Source: Chitinophagaceae bacterium BSSC1 (GTDB lineage Bacteria; Bacteroidota; Bacteroidia; Chitinophagales; Chitinophagaceae). Taken from it: a stretch of 64,000 nt of DNA. The stretch lies in contig NKJC01000003.1 of NCBI GenBank assembly GCA_002256435.1, positions 124,001 to 188,000 of the forward strand, written 5' to 3'. Of this stretch, positions 9,214 to 19,303 are shown piece after piece (the first letter of the stretch is position 1; each line of letters begins with the position of its first letter). A model generated the notes under the pieces. The model was not told the origin of the DNA. It searched no databases and was given only the letters and a program-made list of their open reading frames with translations. Both the position numbers and the translations under genes were made by a program.

Positions 9214-11211
9214 TTATTTTGTGGGGGTTAATTTTAACATCACCACACCATGGTGTCTGATGCTATTTTGAATAGTAGTTTGAAAACTGCCAAGGTTTTT
9301 CTGCTTCCATACATCTCTGACCAACCATTTTCCTTTTAGACCTAGTTTGTTCAAATCCAAATCATATTGCTTAGGTTGCTCATCACCCCATCTAAAAAAA
9401 GACTGTGGCGTTTTTCTAAACCCATTGATATTAAACATTCCAAGAGCATACGCACCGTTCTCTAATGGTTTCAGCCATACCTGAACATCATTTTCTTCCA
9501 ACACCAATCTGGCAGATTTTCCCAATGGGTCTTGGTCAATTTCAATGACTTCATCATTGGTCAATAGATTCAGTGTAAACGCATCTAATTGCTCAATAGG
9601 ACAACCAATTAAAAGCGGTGCTGCCAACAGACTAAATAGGCTCACATGACTATACTGTTCATCTGCTGTTAATCTGGTAGGATGCAATTTGGCGCCGGTG
9701 GTGACATTTCCTAAGATCATCATGTCTGGATCATTCCAATGCCCAGGACCACCATAAGGTCCCCATTTGTCCAAGGTAAATGCAGATACATACAAGCTCT
9801 GCCAACTATCCCTAATATCAGGACCTGTGCGCCATGCTTCTGCTAGTCTTACCCAATCTTGCACATTTGAAAAGGGTGCAGAATTAGACAAACTATAAAT
9901 AATATCTCTTCCTGCATTACGAATAGCCACTGACATAGCTTCTGCAGCTTTTACGTCAATTCTCCAATCATATTTTAAATAGTCAACGCCCCATTCGGCC
10001 ATCTGGCGAGCGTCTTCTTTTTCAAATCTATATTTGCCTGTGTATCTATATGCGCGTTTGTTGGCCCTAACAGAATCAGGATAAGCGCCATTTTCAAAAT
10101 TGGAAGATCCACCAGGATAACCTGCATAACTTGAAATCCAAGGTGTGGAATAGACACCCAATTTCAAGCCCATGCCATGAATCTCATCAATCATTTTTTT
10201 AAAGTCAGGAAACTTTTCATTGGCTTGTAATGCATTGTATTTTCCACCTCTTTGTCCTTGCCATGCATCATCAATATTAATATAGGTCCAACCATGGCTG
10301 CTCAAACCCATAGATACCATGGCTTTGGCAGATGCCACTACTTTTTCTTTATCAATCTCTCTTGCCCAAGAATTCCAACCATTCCAACCAATGGGAGGAG
10401 TCAATGAAATAGTGTCTCCTATTTTTATCAATAAGGGCTTCTCCGCTTTACCATACTTGTTGGATGCTTTCATGGTAACGGCATAAGTGGCTTTGGAGCT
10501 TAGAACGCCAGTGATAATCCCTGTCTTTGAATCTATGCTCAATCCTTTGGGCAAATTGCTCACGCTATACTGAATGGGTGCTTCACCAGTTGCAACCACG
10601 GTGAACAAAAATGGATTTCCCGGTCTTGCACCAAATACTTTGGGCGAATTGATTCTAGGAGCTTTGGCAACTGGAGGTGTTAGAATATATTTTTCATCAC
10701 TATTGGGAATATTTTTAGGCAGGCTATTCCCAAGCATGACAAATTGTGCATTGGCCCAATTGGTATGTGAGCGCTGCATTTCTTCCTTGGGTAAAACCAA
10801 TAGACCTAGTCTTTGAATCCCATCCAATGAAACTGAAACTTGTTTGGGGGCATCTCCAAGTTTCATGGTTCCTGATTGGAACAGAATTTTCTTATCCCCT
10901 ATCACAAAAAACTCCACAGCCAATTCTTTGGCCGATTTGTCATCTACTCCAATAGTTGCAGTAAACTTTCTGGCCTTGCCCTCCATTAGAAAATAAAGAA
11001 TACTGGTAGACTGAACTCCCACCCCATGTTGAAAACGCTTCCCCAATAATTGAATGCTGTCTCCACTGGTACTCATTTTGGCTTGCGCCGATGGTATGGC
11101 TTCATTGAATCCCGGCAGATTTAAATCATCTAACCAAACCTTTGATTCTTGTGCCTTCAATGTATTGGCAAAGATGAATAGCACTGCTAATAATAGGACT
11201 CTGTTGCGCAT
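9214..11211 (-). CDS. GH27 alpha-galactosidase with N-terminal NPCBM-like domain (copy 1)
   Basis: Predicted secreted alpha-galactosidase-type enzyme, paralog of the next gene. I chose the ATG at 11211 because it gives a normal signal peptide (MRNRVLLLAVLFIFANTLKA). The frame continues upstream only to a TTG at 11238 that overlaps the preceding gene. Order: signal peptide; NPCBM-like domain (about 24-160); He_PIG/Ig-like domain (about 188-262); GH27 barrel starting TPPIGWNGWNSW. Predicted nucleophile Asp415 (YLKYDW) and acid/base Asp465 (RTGPDI). Differences from copy 2 cluster between the GYPGGSSN loop and the KYRFEKEDARQ helix, near the active-site rim, so the two may prefer different linkages. 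It lies 23 bp downstream of unknown paralog C. Confidence 0.92.
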   Translation of the reverse strand: MRNRVLLLAVLFIFANTLKAQESKVWLDDLNLPGFNEAIPSAQAKMSTSGDSIQLLGKRFQHGVGVQSTSILYFLMEGKARKFTATIGVDDKSAKELAVEFFVIGDKKILFQSGTMKLGDAPKQVSVSLDGIQRLGLLVLPKEEMQRSHTNWANAQFVMLGNSLPKNIPNSDEKYILTPPVAKAPRINSPKVFGARPGNPFLFTVVATGEAPIQYSVSNLPKGLSIDSKTGIITGVLSSKATYAVTMKASNKYGKAEKPLLIKIGDTISLTPPIGWNGWNSWAREIDKEKVVASAKAMVSMGLSSHGWTYINIDDAWQGQRGGKYNALQANEKFPDFKKMIDEIHGMGLKLGVYSTPWISSYAGYPGGSSNFENGAYPDSVRANKRAYRYTGKYRFEKEDARQMAEWGVDYLKYDWRIDVKAAEAMSVAIRNAGRDIIYSLSNSAPFSNVQDWVRLAEAWRTGPDIRDSWQSLYVSAFTLDKWGPYGGPGHWNDPDMMILGNVTTGAKLHPTRLTADEQYSHVSLFSLLAAPLLIGCPIEQLDAFTLNLLTNDEVIEIDQDPLGKSARLVLEENDVQVWLKPLENGAYALGMFNINGFRKTPQSFFRWGDEQPKQYDLDLNKLGLKGKWLVRDVWKQKNLGSFQTTIQNSIRHHGVVMLKLTPTK

Positions 11212-11234
11212 GATGATATGTTTGTAAGAATGAA

Positions 11235-13403
11235 TCAATGTTGATTGGTTTGTATGATTTGTACTTGTTTTTGGGCATCTACAATAATGGCATTAGAATG
11301 TCCATTGGTATTTTCAAAAAACAGATCCGCTTCTTGAGACAGACTAAAAAAAGATTGTCCGTTCTTCATCAAGTTTTGGAACCCAGATCCTGCCAGTTTT
11401 TCTAAACTTCCATCAGCAGCAATTTTAATGGCAATCAGACCTTTATAATTGCCGGAATAAGTATTACCATTTTGCTGAAAGGAGAATTTAGCGGGTTTGT
11501 CTTTTCTAAAACCAAGGGTATCTGTAAAAACATAAGAGCCATCTTGATTTTTGGTTCCACCTTTAATGGCATTTTTTGGAATACCCAAATCTGGAATGGC
11601 AGCTATATTAAAACCCTTTACAGTGGCTTTGTCAACAATCAAATCCATTCTATTGATAATGTCTTTGCCTTCAAAATCATGTGTAGCAGTTCCTACCATC
11701 ATTAATTTACCACCATGATCAACAAATGATTCTAAAAATTGCAAGCTTGATTCTTTTGCAAATTGAGGATAGAGATATACAATGGCATCAAATACATGAC
11801 CATTCAATTCGGCTTGATGTTTCGCGTTCAAATGCAATTTCCCTTCCGTAATTAAATCAGATGGAACCAAGGCATTTCTGTATCCTGCCTTCCAAATCTG
11901 CAATGCCTTTTCTTCAATTTTTAAATGGCTATTGATATCATATTTGCCTCTTTCAGATTTATTAGGATACCAATTCTGCAAAGCTTCATTGCCAAATACT
12001 ACCAATAATTTCAATTCAGGAAGTGAAGGATTAAATTGATTAAGTAACCGAGCACATCTTTCTACTAGATTGATTTCAGCAACAGCAGCAGGTTGCTCCA
12101 AACCAATGCCCCAATGGGTATCATTATAAGCATGATAAAAAGTACGCACCCCATATTGCAAATCTGTCAAGGTTTTATTTGCAAAGCGTTTAATCTTATC
12201 ATCATAATACATATTGTACATGATATTGGAAGGATAAGCCATTGCAATCCCCATCCTTGTTGGAATAGGTGATTTCTCATCAGAAAATCCATTATCCCTG
12301 GGAATGGACCACCACTTAATTCCAGTTGCCCAAATATCATCATGAATCAAGGAATTGTGGAAGGTATTGTGAGCGGCAATAAAACAACCTGAACCATATA
12401 TTTTCTTAGCATGAGTATACAATGCCATTTCAACTTGCATGGCACCTTCTCTCATCAGGTCCATATAAACATTGATGCATTTAATTCTTTGCGATTCCTG
12501 ATCAGCGGGTGCAAAGCGCATTTGCAATAAAGTCAAACCCGCATCCTGCCCCAATTGCTTTTCTAGTTTAGCTGCAAATGGTTTTGAACAAGACCTTAAC
12601 CTTAGTCCTTTGAATTTAAAATGCAATAACCAAGGGGGCATTAACCTGAAATTAGAATACTCATCTAGCATAACACCATCAAAAGGAACAGCAGCATAAC
12701 CATCCAAAAATTTTCTTAATTGTTCAGGTGCTTCAATACTATGATTGCTCAAAATATTGTAGACAAACTCAGCCATTACATAAGCCGTATAACCCTTGAA
12801 TTTAGGATCTGTATGTAGCTTAACGGTAATGGTTTCTCCTTCTACAGACATTTGATAATCTTTGGTTTCCTGTAAACTAGCAGGATCATATCCACCTTGC
12901 TTTGTTTTTTTGAAAAGAAACACTTTATAGACCTGCTGTTTAAATGATTTTCTAGATCGTACATACTTAGAATCCATGCTACAAGTGCCATTTCCAGCTG
13001 CATCCAACTTGGTTTCTCCTTCTGCCATAAACCTTTCCATAGCAGATTCAGGAACCTGTTTTGACTTTTCTAAGTGCGCACGATAACCTATTTTAATATT
13101 TCGTCTGTGTGCAGCCTGTACAATATTGCTGACAATGGGTAACATTTTTTTTGTGTCATCCAAACTAGCTCCCTCTCTTGCATCCAAGAATAAAAAGTCA
13201 AAATAACTATGATCCATGATGCTGTCAAGGTCTTTCAAATATTGCCCATTCTCCAAAATGGCAGGCGTTAAAAACCAATAAGCAATTTGTGGATGCTGGC
13301 TATTCTCTAGACGGTCAACGTATTGAATCTTAGTTTGGGATTGTGCCAACACCAAACTAGTCATCCAACAAAAAAATGGCAGTATGATCCAGTTTTTTTT
13401 CAT
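11235..13403 (-). CDS. Putative TIM-barrel glycoside hydrolase, unrecognised family (paralog C)
   Basis: This 722-residue secreted protein belongs to a three-member family in the window (others at 13403-15562 and 26214-28379) that I cannot place in a named family. After a signal peptide (ends about residue 21, LVLAQ) comes a barrel-like region with alternating strands and helices. It contains FDGVMLDEYSN, HNTFHNSL, WWSIPRDNG with FSDEKSP, and YNMYYDD. A second domain resembles the amidotransferase-like domain of GH42-type enzymes (FDAIVYLYPQF, GGKLMMVGTATHDF). A C-terminal beta domain ends the protein. Asp and Glu of LDEY and SDE are candidate catalytic acids. It is the most divergent of the three; a glycine-rich stretch after VGLQ in A and B is replaced by IGYRAHLEK. 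Its ATG shares one base with the stop of paralog B (TGATG), implying translational coupling. Confidence 0.75.
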   Translation of the reverse strand: MKKNWIILPFFCWMTSLVLAQSQTKIQYVDRLENSQHPQIAYWFLTPAILENGQYLKDLDSIMDHSYFDFLFLDAREGASLDDTKKMLPIVSNIVQAAHRRNIKIGYRAHLEKSKQVPESAMERFMAEGETKLDAAGNGTCSMDSKYVRSRKSFKQQVYKVFLFKKTKQGGYDPASLQETKDYQMSVEGETITVKLHTDPKFKGYTAYVMAEFVYNILSNHSIEAPEQLRKFLDGYAAVPFDGVMLDEYSNFRLMPPWLLHFKFKGLRLRSCSKPFAAKLEKQLGQDAGLTLLQMRFAPADQESQRIKCINVYMDLMREGAMQVEMALYTHAKKIYGSGCFIAAHNTFHNSLIHDDIWATGIKWWSIPRDNGFSDEKSPIPTRMGIAMAYPSNIMYNMYYDDKIKRFANKTLTDLQYGVRTFYHAYNDTHWGIGLEQPAAVAEINLVERCARLLNQFNPSLPELKLLVVFGNEALQNWYPNKSERGKYDINSHLKIEEKALQIWKAGYRNALVPSDLITEGKLHLNAKHQAELNGHVFDAIVYLYPQFAKESSLQFLESFVDHGGKLMMVGTATHDFEGKDIINRMDLIVDKATVKGFNIAAIPDLGIPKNAIKGGTKNQDGSYVFTDTLGFRKDKPAKFSFQQNGNTYSGNYKGLIAIKIAADGSLEKLAGSGFQNLMKNGQSFFSLSQEADLFFENTNGHSNAIIVDAQKQVQIIQTNQH

Positions 13404-15562
13404 CAGTTCAACACAACTTTAATGGTTTTGGAACTATCTGCAATCAGGCAGTTAAACTTTCCATCTGTCTTGGTAAGAAATACATCAGCTTCTTTGGAAA
13501 GGGACACAACTGGTTGGCCATTTTTGCTAAGACTACCAAATGAAGTTGCAGCCAATTTGATCAAATTGCCTTTGCTATCAATTGCTATTGCAGCAAGTCC
13601 TTTGTAAGTACCCTGGTAATGATTTCCTACATAGTCAAACTCAAATACCGCAGCCTGATTATTTTCTAAAGAAGTCTTATTGGTAAAAGTAAATGAACCA
13701 GGACCATTGCTCACTCCGTCTACTAGTTGATTTGGCAGGATTCCTAGTTTGGCAACATTGTTTAAACTATATCCATTGGCAATGGCTTTAGCTGCAATCC
13801 CTTTCCAAACAGTACTAATGTCTTCTCCCATAAATCCTCTGTCTGCTACACCTTCAATCAAAAGTTTACCACCTGATTGAACATATTTCTGAAAGAATTG
13901 GGTAGTGCTGGTTTTGGCATATTGAGGATTTAGAATAATTACAGCATCAAACTCGTATCCATTTAGAACAGGCTTTCCCTTGGCATTGAGTGTAAGCCTA
14001 CCGTCTGCAATCAAATCTGTTGGAACAGCTGCATGATAATATCCATTGTTCCAAAGCTCTAATGATTTTTTTTCCATACCCAATTTGTCATTGATATCAT
14101 ACATTCCTCTGTCTTTCAAATTGGGATACCAGTTGTAAATGGCTTCCATTCCATAAACTACCAATAATTTGATAGCTGGAAAAGGTGGATTAAATTGATT
14201 CAATAACCTAGCGGCATTTTCAACAGGGTTGATTTTGGCCAAAGCATAAGGTGCATCAATAGAGACGCCCCATCCTTGCATGTCATTGGCAGCATGATAG
14301 TGTGTTCTGATTCCAAAACGCAAGTCATACAAGGCCTTGGTCCAAATTCTATCAATCTTAGGACCATAGTACATATTGTACATGGCGTTCTTTTTGTAAC
14401 TCATTCCCACACCAATTTGTATAGGTGTTGGGGTTTCTTCATCCGTGTGACCATAATCCCTTTTGATGCTCCACCAACTCACACCAGTTTGCCATACTTC
14501 GTCTTTGTCTAAGTTGTTGTGAAAGGTATTGTGCAGACCTATAAAATTATTAGGCCCGTACATTTTCTTGCCCAAATCATATACAGCAGTTTCTAAAGGA
14601 AGCGTAGCAGACCTAAGCAATTGCATATACTGGTTAATGGCACTAATTCTGACTTCGGGTTTACCAACTGGCGCGTAACGCATATCAAATAAAACTTGAT
14701 CCATTGATTTGCCCGTGGTGGATGTCATTTTTTTGGCCATGTCTAAAGAATAAAGCCGCTCTCTAAAAACTTCTCCTGTAGAATCCATCACTTTCTGTCT
14801 AGCAATTTTGAGGTTCTTATACTCGTCTAATCCAATCCCGTCAAAGGGAATATCTCTATAGGCTTTAAATGCATTGAGTAACATCTTCATGGCCTGATCA
14901 GAAAAATTACTACAGGAATTATAATAATGTTGGGTCAGAATATAGACTTGGTATCCTTTAAAAGATACTCCAGCATTGATGGCCACAGAAACAGTTTCTT
15001 TACTATTGTCGGCGGTAGCTTTAGAAGTAAGATCTACCAAACTACCCGGCTGGTAAAACCCTTCGGCTGTTTTCTTAAATGCATAGACTTTAAATAACTC
15101 ACTCTTGATCAGGACATTCATTTCTCTTGCACCAAAAGCATTTACTTGATAACTAGCAACACCTTTATCATCCAGTGTTTGTTCTCCCTCTTGAATTAAC
15201 CGATCTGTATTTTCTAAGCTTGTAAAAAAATCTCTTTTCCAGATTTGCAAACCTAATTTCAATCCCTTTTGATGGGCATAAGCCACCATGTCTTTAAAAA
15301 TAGGATGCATGTTCAACGAATCATAAAAACTATAACCCGCTCTTTCAGTTAGAAAAACCAACGTGTATTTACTAAATTTTGCAAAACTGTCAATCTTGGC
15401 TTTATACACTTTAGGTTGGTGTTGATCTTCCGTAATAAACCAATATGCCACTTGTGGGTGATTCACATTCTCAAATGCATCAACATAGGAAACTTTGATA
15501 GATTGCGCCTTCAAATTCCAAGTAAGAAAAATCAGTAAACTTAACGCGATGTATTTTTTCAT
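13403..15562 (-). CDS. Putative TIM-barrel glycoside hydrolase, unrecognised family (paralog B)
   Basis: Secreted 719-residue member of the three-paralog family. A signal peptide ends at about residue 20 (NLKAQ). The opening SYVDAFENVNHPQVAYWFIT matches those of A and C. The barrel-like region carries KYTLVFLTERAG, KGLKLGLQIW, FDGIGLDEYKN, HNTFHNNL and YGHTDEETPTP. The middle domain has FDAVIILNPQYAK and GGKLLIEGVADRGF, like a beta-galactosidase trimerization or amidotransferase-like fold. The last ~110 residues are a beta-rich domain. The gene follows GH92 copy 2 by 3 bp and overlaps paralog C by 1 bp. The strict conservation of LDEY, HNT(F/Y)HN and (S/T)DE across three diverged copies makes enzymatic function likely; the substrate is unknown. 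Confidence 0.75.
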   Translation of the reverse strand: MKKYIALSLLIFLTWNLKAQSIKVSYVDAFENVNHPQVAYWFITEDQHQPKVYKAKIDSFAKFSKYTLVFLTERAGYSFYDSLNMHPIFKDMVAYAHQKGLKLGLQIWKRDFFTSLENTDRLIQEGEQTLDDKGVASYQVNAFGAREMNVLIKSELFKVYAFKKTAEGFYQPGSLVDLTSKATADNSKETVSVAINAGVSFKGYQVYILTQHYYNSCSNFSDQAMKMLLNAFKAYRDIPFDGIGLDEYKNLKIARQKVMDSTGEVFRERLYSLDMAKKMTSTTGKSMDQVLFDMRYAPVGKPEVRISAINQYMQLLRSATLPLETAVYDLGKKMYGPNNFIGLHNTFHNNLDKDEVWQTGVSWWSIKRDYGHTDEETPTPIQIGVGMSYKKNAMYNMYYGPKIDRIWTKALYDLRFGIRTHYHAANDMQGWGVSIDAPYALAKINPVENAARLLNQFNPPFPAIKLLVVYGMEAIYNWYPNLKDRGMYDINDKLGMEKKSLELWNNGYYHAAVPTDLIADGRLTLNAKGKPVLNGYEFDAVIILNPQYAKTSTTQFFQKYVQSGGKLLIEGVADRGFMGEDISTVWKGIAAKAIANGYSLNNVAKLGILPNQLVDGVSNGPGSFTFTNKTSLENNQAAVFEFDYVGNHYQGTYKGLAAIAIDSKGNLIKLAATSFGSLSKNGQPVVSLSKEADVFLTKTDGKFNCLIADSSKTIKVVLN

Positions 15563-15565
15563 AAT

Positions 15566-17776
15566 TTATTTTAAAGCTGCTGCCGAAAGTTGTTTGTCCG
15601 GAATTTGAATTCCCCATTGATAATTTGGTTGGTTTCCCATTTGCAATACTAGTTTCCCCCCATGAATGATTTCATCGTGAAAAAGCCATGTTCTATTAAT
15701 AGGCTTCCCATTCAAACTGGCAGACTGGATATATTTATTTTCTTTGGAACAGCCTTTGGCAATGACTTCAAAGGGCTGTCCATTGGGCATTTGAATAGAC
15801 AGTTGTTTAAATAAGGGGCTGCCAATACTATAAGCTGCAATTCCAGGTGTAACCGGATAAAAACCCATACTTGAAAAAACCACAAATGCACTCATACCTC
15901 CTCCATCTTCATCGCCTGGCATGCCCATTAAATCATTTCTAAACCATTCTTGCAAGAGGGTTCTGATTCGTTTCTGGGTCTTCCAAGGCTGACCCGCATA
16001 ATTGTACAAATAAGGAATATGAAAAGATGGTTCATTGGCCATAGTAAACTGACCAACATTCCCAGTTTGATCCGGAAATGACCTATAAAAAGTACTTTTC
16101 CCTTTACCTAAAGGCTCTGCGAACATGCTATCCAAAGCTTTACAAAAAGACTGATTACCGCCCATTAAATGAATCAAGTCGGCAATATTGTGTTGCACAT
16201 CCCAACGATAGGTCCAACCATTGTTCTCACCATAATAAGCCGATCTTCCACCTGAAGAACGATAGTCAAATGGCTCTATGAATTTTCCATCCTTGTCTTT
16301 TGGATGAAAAAAACCAGTCTGGGTATTAAATATTTTCCGGTAGTTATAGGACTTGTTCAAATATTGCTGAAAGGAAAACTCATCTCCACCAGCTTTTGCC
16401 AATTGACTCAAACACCATTGATCATATGCTGTACCTAAACTGACCGCAATGGTTTGGCGTTGCTCTCTGGTATTAACTTCTGGCACGGTTTCTTTCTCAT
16501 CTTCACGCAAACCAGGAATATAGCCACTGTCTTTATAAAACTGGTCTAACCATCCAGCTGGTTTGTCTGACCAAGGTGCCAATGATTTTTCCTCAATACC
16601 TTTTTTAGCTGCTTCAAATGCTTTTTGAACATCAAAATTTCTTTGCCCCTTTGCCCAAGCATCTGCAAAAATGGCAACCCCATGATTGGAATTCATTCTT
16701 CTAGAATCACCGGTCACTTCTGGAAAAGTTGGCATCCAAAAATGAGCCATCTGACCAGCCATGGTTAAATAAGACTGAAGAATATTCATTTCTTTTTGGG
16801 GCTCCAATATTAAACGCAAGGGATGCGTTGCGCGATAGGTATCCCAGATCCAATCATCCGTGTAATATGGCTGGCCATGATCTGAATGCACTTGCATGTC
16901 TGATGCACTAAAATATTGACCGTCTTCGCTGATATTAACCGGACGCTCTGCTGTTCTATAGAGTGCCGTATAAAAAACCGTCTTATTATTTTCATTGGGA
17001 TCATTGACTTTTATTTTACCCAAAGCTTTGTTCCAGATGTCCCTTCCTATTGCAGCAACTTGATCTAGATTAAATTGTTTGATTTCCCTTCTCAAATTGG
17101 CTTTTGCCTGTTGTTCACTGATAAATGAAATGCCGTATCTCAGTTTAATAGTTTGTGCCTGATCACCAAAATACCATTTCACAATATTAGAATCAGAGAC
17201 CAGTTGTTGAGGACTGCCATCTATTTCTGCATAGATATAAACTTTGCAATTGTGTTTCAGCCGCTGATAACCCGCTATTGTATTTCCCTTGCTTTTAAAA
17301 GCCCCAGAAGCTGTATTGAAAATCAAATAAGCGGGTTGATTTTTTACAAATTTGATTTCATAGATAGCCGATTGATGAGATGGAGCAAAACGAATTTGGG
17401 TTCCCTGCTCCTCCACCATCACAGCATAGAAATAGGGCTTGACAATTTCATTGTCATAGCGAAAAGGGATAATGGCTTTAGTTCCCAAGGCATTTCCCTG
17501 ATAGACGCTCAAGTTAAATGCGGTGGCACCACGATGGCTGGTTAAAATTAACGGAAGACCATTTAAGACATCACCTGTATAATCTCCTCTTTCTGGTACC
17601 ATTCGCATGATACTATTGGGTAAATGCACCGTTGGAAAAGTAGGTACCAATAAATGACTGATACTACCAATATATGGATTCACATAATCAACAGGCTGTT
17701 TAGGGCTTGGCGCTTGCGCCTTGGCCCCTAATACACCTAAAATGAATACAATACCAATACAAGTTTTCAATTTCAT
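15566..17776 (-). CDS. GH92 alpha-mannosidase family (copy 2)
   Basis: Predicted exo-acting, calcium-dependent alpha-mannosidase-type enzyme, periplasmic. A signal peptide ends at about residue 20 (GAKAQ). The N-terminal beta-sandwich begins VDYVNPYIG, the typical GH92 opening. The (alpha/alpha)6 part has DDWIWDTYRATHPL, TGDSRRMNSNHG, and the family hallmark GDEDGGGMSAF followed by FSSMGFYPVTPG. The expected FPGA and PFGM region near the N-terminus is replaced by VPTFPTVHLPNSIMRM, unusual for GH92, which may mark a non-mannosidic or substituted substrate. The 736 residues are normal length. It follows the esterase gene by 5 bp. GH92 members cover several alpha-mannose linkages, and the linkage is not predictable here. 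Confidence 0.92.
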   Translation of the reverse strand: MKLKTCIGIVFILGVLGAKAQAPSPKQPVDYVNPYIGSISHLLVPTFPTVHLPNSIMRMVPERGDYTGDVLNGLPLILTSHRGATAFNLSVYQGNALGTKAIIPFRYDNEIVKPYFYAVMVEEQGTQIRFAPSHQSAIYEIKFVKNQPAYLIFNTASGAFKSKGNTIAGYQRLKHNCKVYIYAEIDGSPQQLVSDSNIVKWYFGDQAQTIKLRYGISFISEQQAKANLRREIKQFNLDQVAAIGRDIWNKALGKIKVNDPNENNKTVFYTALYRTAERPVNISEDGQYFSASDMQVHSDHGQPYYTDDWIWDTYRATHPLRLILEPQKEMNILQSYLTMAGQMAHFWMPTFPEVTGDSRRMNSNHGVAIFADAWAKGQRNFDVQKAFEAAKKGIEEKSLAPWSDKPAGWLDQFYKDSGYIPGLREDEKETVPEVNTREQRQTIAVSLGTAYDQWCLSQLAKAGGDEFSFQQYLNKSYNYRKIFNTQTGFFHPKDKDGKFIEPFDYRSSGGRSAYYGENNGWTYRWDVQHNIADLIHLMGGNQSFCKALDSMFAEPLGKGKSTFYRSFPDQTGNVGQFTMANEPSFHIPYLYNYAGQPWKTQKRIRTLLQEWFRNDLMGMPGDEDGGGMSAFVVFSSMGFYPVTPGIAAYSIGSPLFKQLSIQMPNGQPFEVIAKGCSKENKYIQSASLNGKPINRTWLFHDEIIHGGKLVLQMGNQPNYQWGIQIPDKQLSAAALK

Positions 17777-17781
17777 GATCC

Positions 17782-19296
17782 TTATTTTACAAGCGCTGCT
17801 TTTGCTGCAATCATTTCTATTACTGCTTTATCACTCCATTCTTGTGTATGTCCTGCCATAGCAGTGAACTTTATAATAGCATCCGATTTTGGATTGGATG
17901 TTTTGTCTAAAAACTTCTGTAAGTACCTTGTAGCTACATTGGAATACAAACCATCCATATCACCCATCCAGATCCAGATTTTTCCTTGCAACTTGGGTCC
18001 AAGGGTAGCCCAATTTTTTTTCAATATTTTCTTCAAATCATAGGCTTCCCACTGTTTAGCAATACTGTGATCAATCACACCTGTATAAGGATCAAACATG
18101 AGACTAGGTAGACCATCGGCCCCCTTTGGCCCAAATACCGCATTATAGGCCCCAAACTGTCCACCAGACACACGATAGTCATTGGTTCTACTATTCACAT
18201 TTTCACCATGAATCCAATCCTTCATGGAAAAAGTAGGTTCTCCATTGGTGGTTCTTCTACCCGGCTGCAAATAGCCCCAGCGATTATAAAAAATGGTACT
18301 ATCGTGATAAATATCAATTAAGCCATAGTGTTCAAATTCTACAGGATCCGGGCTATAAGACCAGCAACCATCAAAAAAATCAGGATACAGTACTTGCAAA
18401 CCAAATGATACCCACCCACCTGTTGACTTACCAGCTAAATAACGCTTTTTGGAATCGGGTGCATAATGGACCATCTGCTCAATGGCAGGAATCAATTCTT
18501 CCGTTAACGCTTTACCACAGGGTCCATTATTTTCAGAATCTACTTGGTAAGTATCGCCGTAAGGCCCTTGAGAATCTAGAAATACATAAATAACCTGGGG
18601 CGATTCTTTGCTAAACCACCAAGTAGCAAAATCTTTATTTGAAAGCATGCCATTGACTTGGTCATGTCTTCCATTTAATCCGGGAGCCCTGTAACAAATA
18701 GGATAGCTTTTATTGGGATTTTCAAAATAACTCGATGGCAACAAAATGGACGCTTTTAAAAAACGGTCATGTTTGGAAAAGTTTGAAAGCAATTGACTCT
18801 TGATAGTAATGGTTTTAACATAGGGATGATTCACTATGCTAAGGGCAGGAATCATGGATTGTAATTGCAAGCTAAATTTGGGTTTTTCTGTAGCCAAAAA
18901 ACTATCCACTTGACTATACAGATTACCTGCTACATTTTCATTACCATCGTCTTCATTTTGTTTGTATACTACTTGACAATACCATTTGACAGGTTCATTC
19001 AATTTGAATTTTTCCAACCCATTGACCAATACCTGTTGATCCTTAGTATTGATCACAAAAGCTTTTTGAGCATTCCAATCTTTGGGAGTTACGCAAATGG
19101 TCAATTCAGATTTAGACCTTGGTTCTTTTTCAGCTTGAATGGTTAGGTGTAACAACAATCTTCCACCTGTTTTAAAATTGGACTGCATTTTATCAGAAAC
19201 AGAAACAGGAATTTTAAAACCTAGATTATTTTGTGCAAAGACCTGCCATTGAATGATTCCTATTAAACAAACAACTAAATACAAATTCTTTCTCAT
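17782..19296 (-). CDS. Secreted alpha/beta-hydrolase esterase (putative esterase / CE1-like)
   Basis: Probable carbohydrate esterase removing acyl groups from the glycan. A signal peptide (1-21, FAQN) precedes a beta-rich N-terminal domain (about 25-160), then an esterase-D-like alpha/beta-hydrolase domain. The nucleophile is Ser291 in the elbow GKSTGGW. Catalytic Asp is probably in WMGDMDGLY and His in GHTQEWS near residue 487. The long aromatic insert between them (YNRWGYLQPGR, FSMKDWIHGEN) is larger than in minimal esterases, giving 504 residues. It lies 7 bp downstream of GH3 and 5 bp upstream of GH92 copy 2. A peptidase role is less likely in this context. Fold and nucleophile are well supported; the acyl group is unknown. 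Confidence 0.8.
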   Translation of the reverse strand: MRKNLYLVVCLIGIIQWQVFAQNNLGFKIPVSVSDKMQSNFKTGGRLLLHLTIQAEKEPRSKSELTICVTPKDWNAQKAFVINTKDQQVLVNGLEKFKLNEPVKWYCQVVYKQNEDDGNENVAGNLYSQVDSFLATEKPKFSLQLQSMIPALSIVNHPYVKTITIKSQLLSNFSKHDRFLKASILLPSSYFENPNKSYPICYRAPGLNGRHDQVNGMLSNKDFATWWFSKESPQVIYVFLDSQGPYGDTYQVDSENNGPCGKALTEELIPAIEQMVHYAPDSKKRYLAGKSTGGWVSFGLQVLYPDFFDGCWSYSPDPVEFEHYGLIDIYHDSTIFYNRWGYLQPGRRTTNGEPTFSMKDWIHGENVNSRTNDYRVSGGQFGAYNAVFGPKGADGLPSLMFDPYTGVIDHSIAKQWEAYDLKKILKKNWATLGPKLQGKIWIWMGDMDGLYSNVATRYLQKFLDKTSNPKSDAIIKFTAMAGHTQEWSDKAVIEMIAAKAALVK

Positions 19297-19303
19297 GCTT
19301 TTT

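Noticed and set aside
13403..13403. Frameshift joining paralogs B and C into one gene
   Set aside because: Each has its own signal peptide, full domain set and normal stop; the one-base TGATG overlap is ordinary translational coupling.
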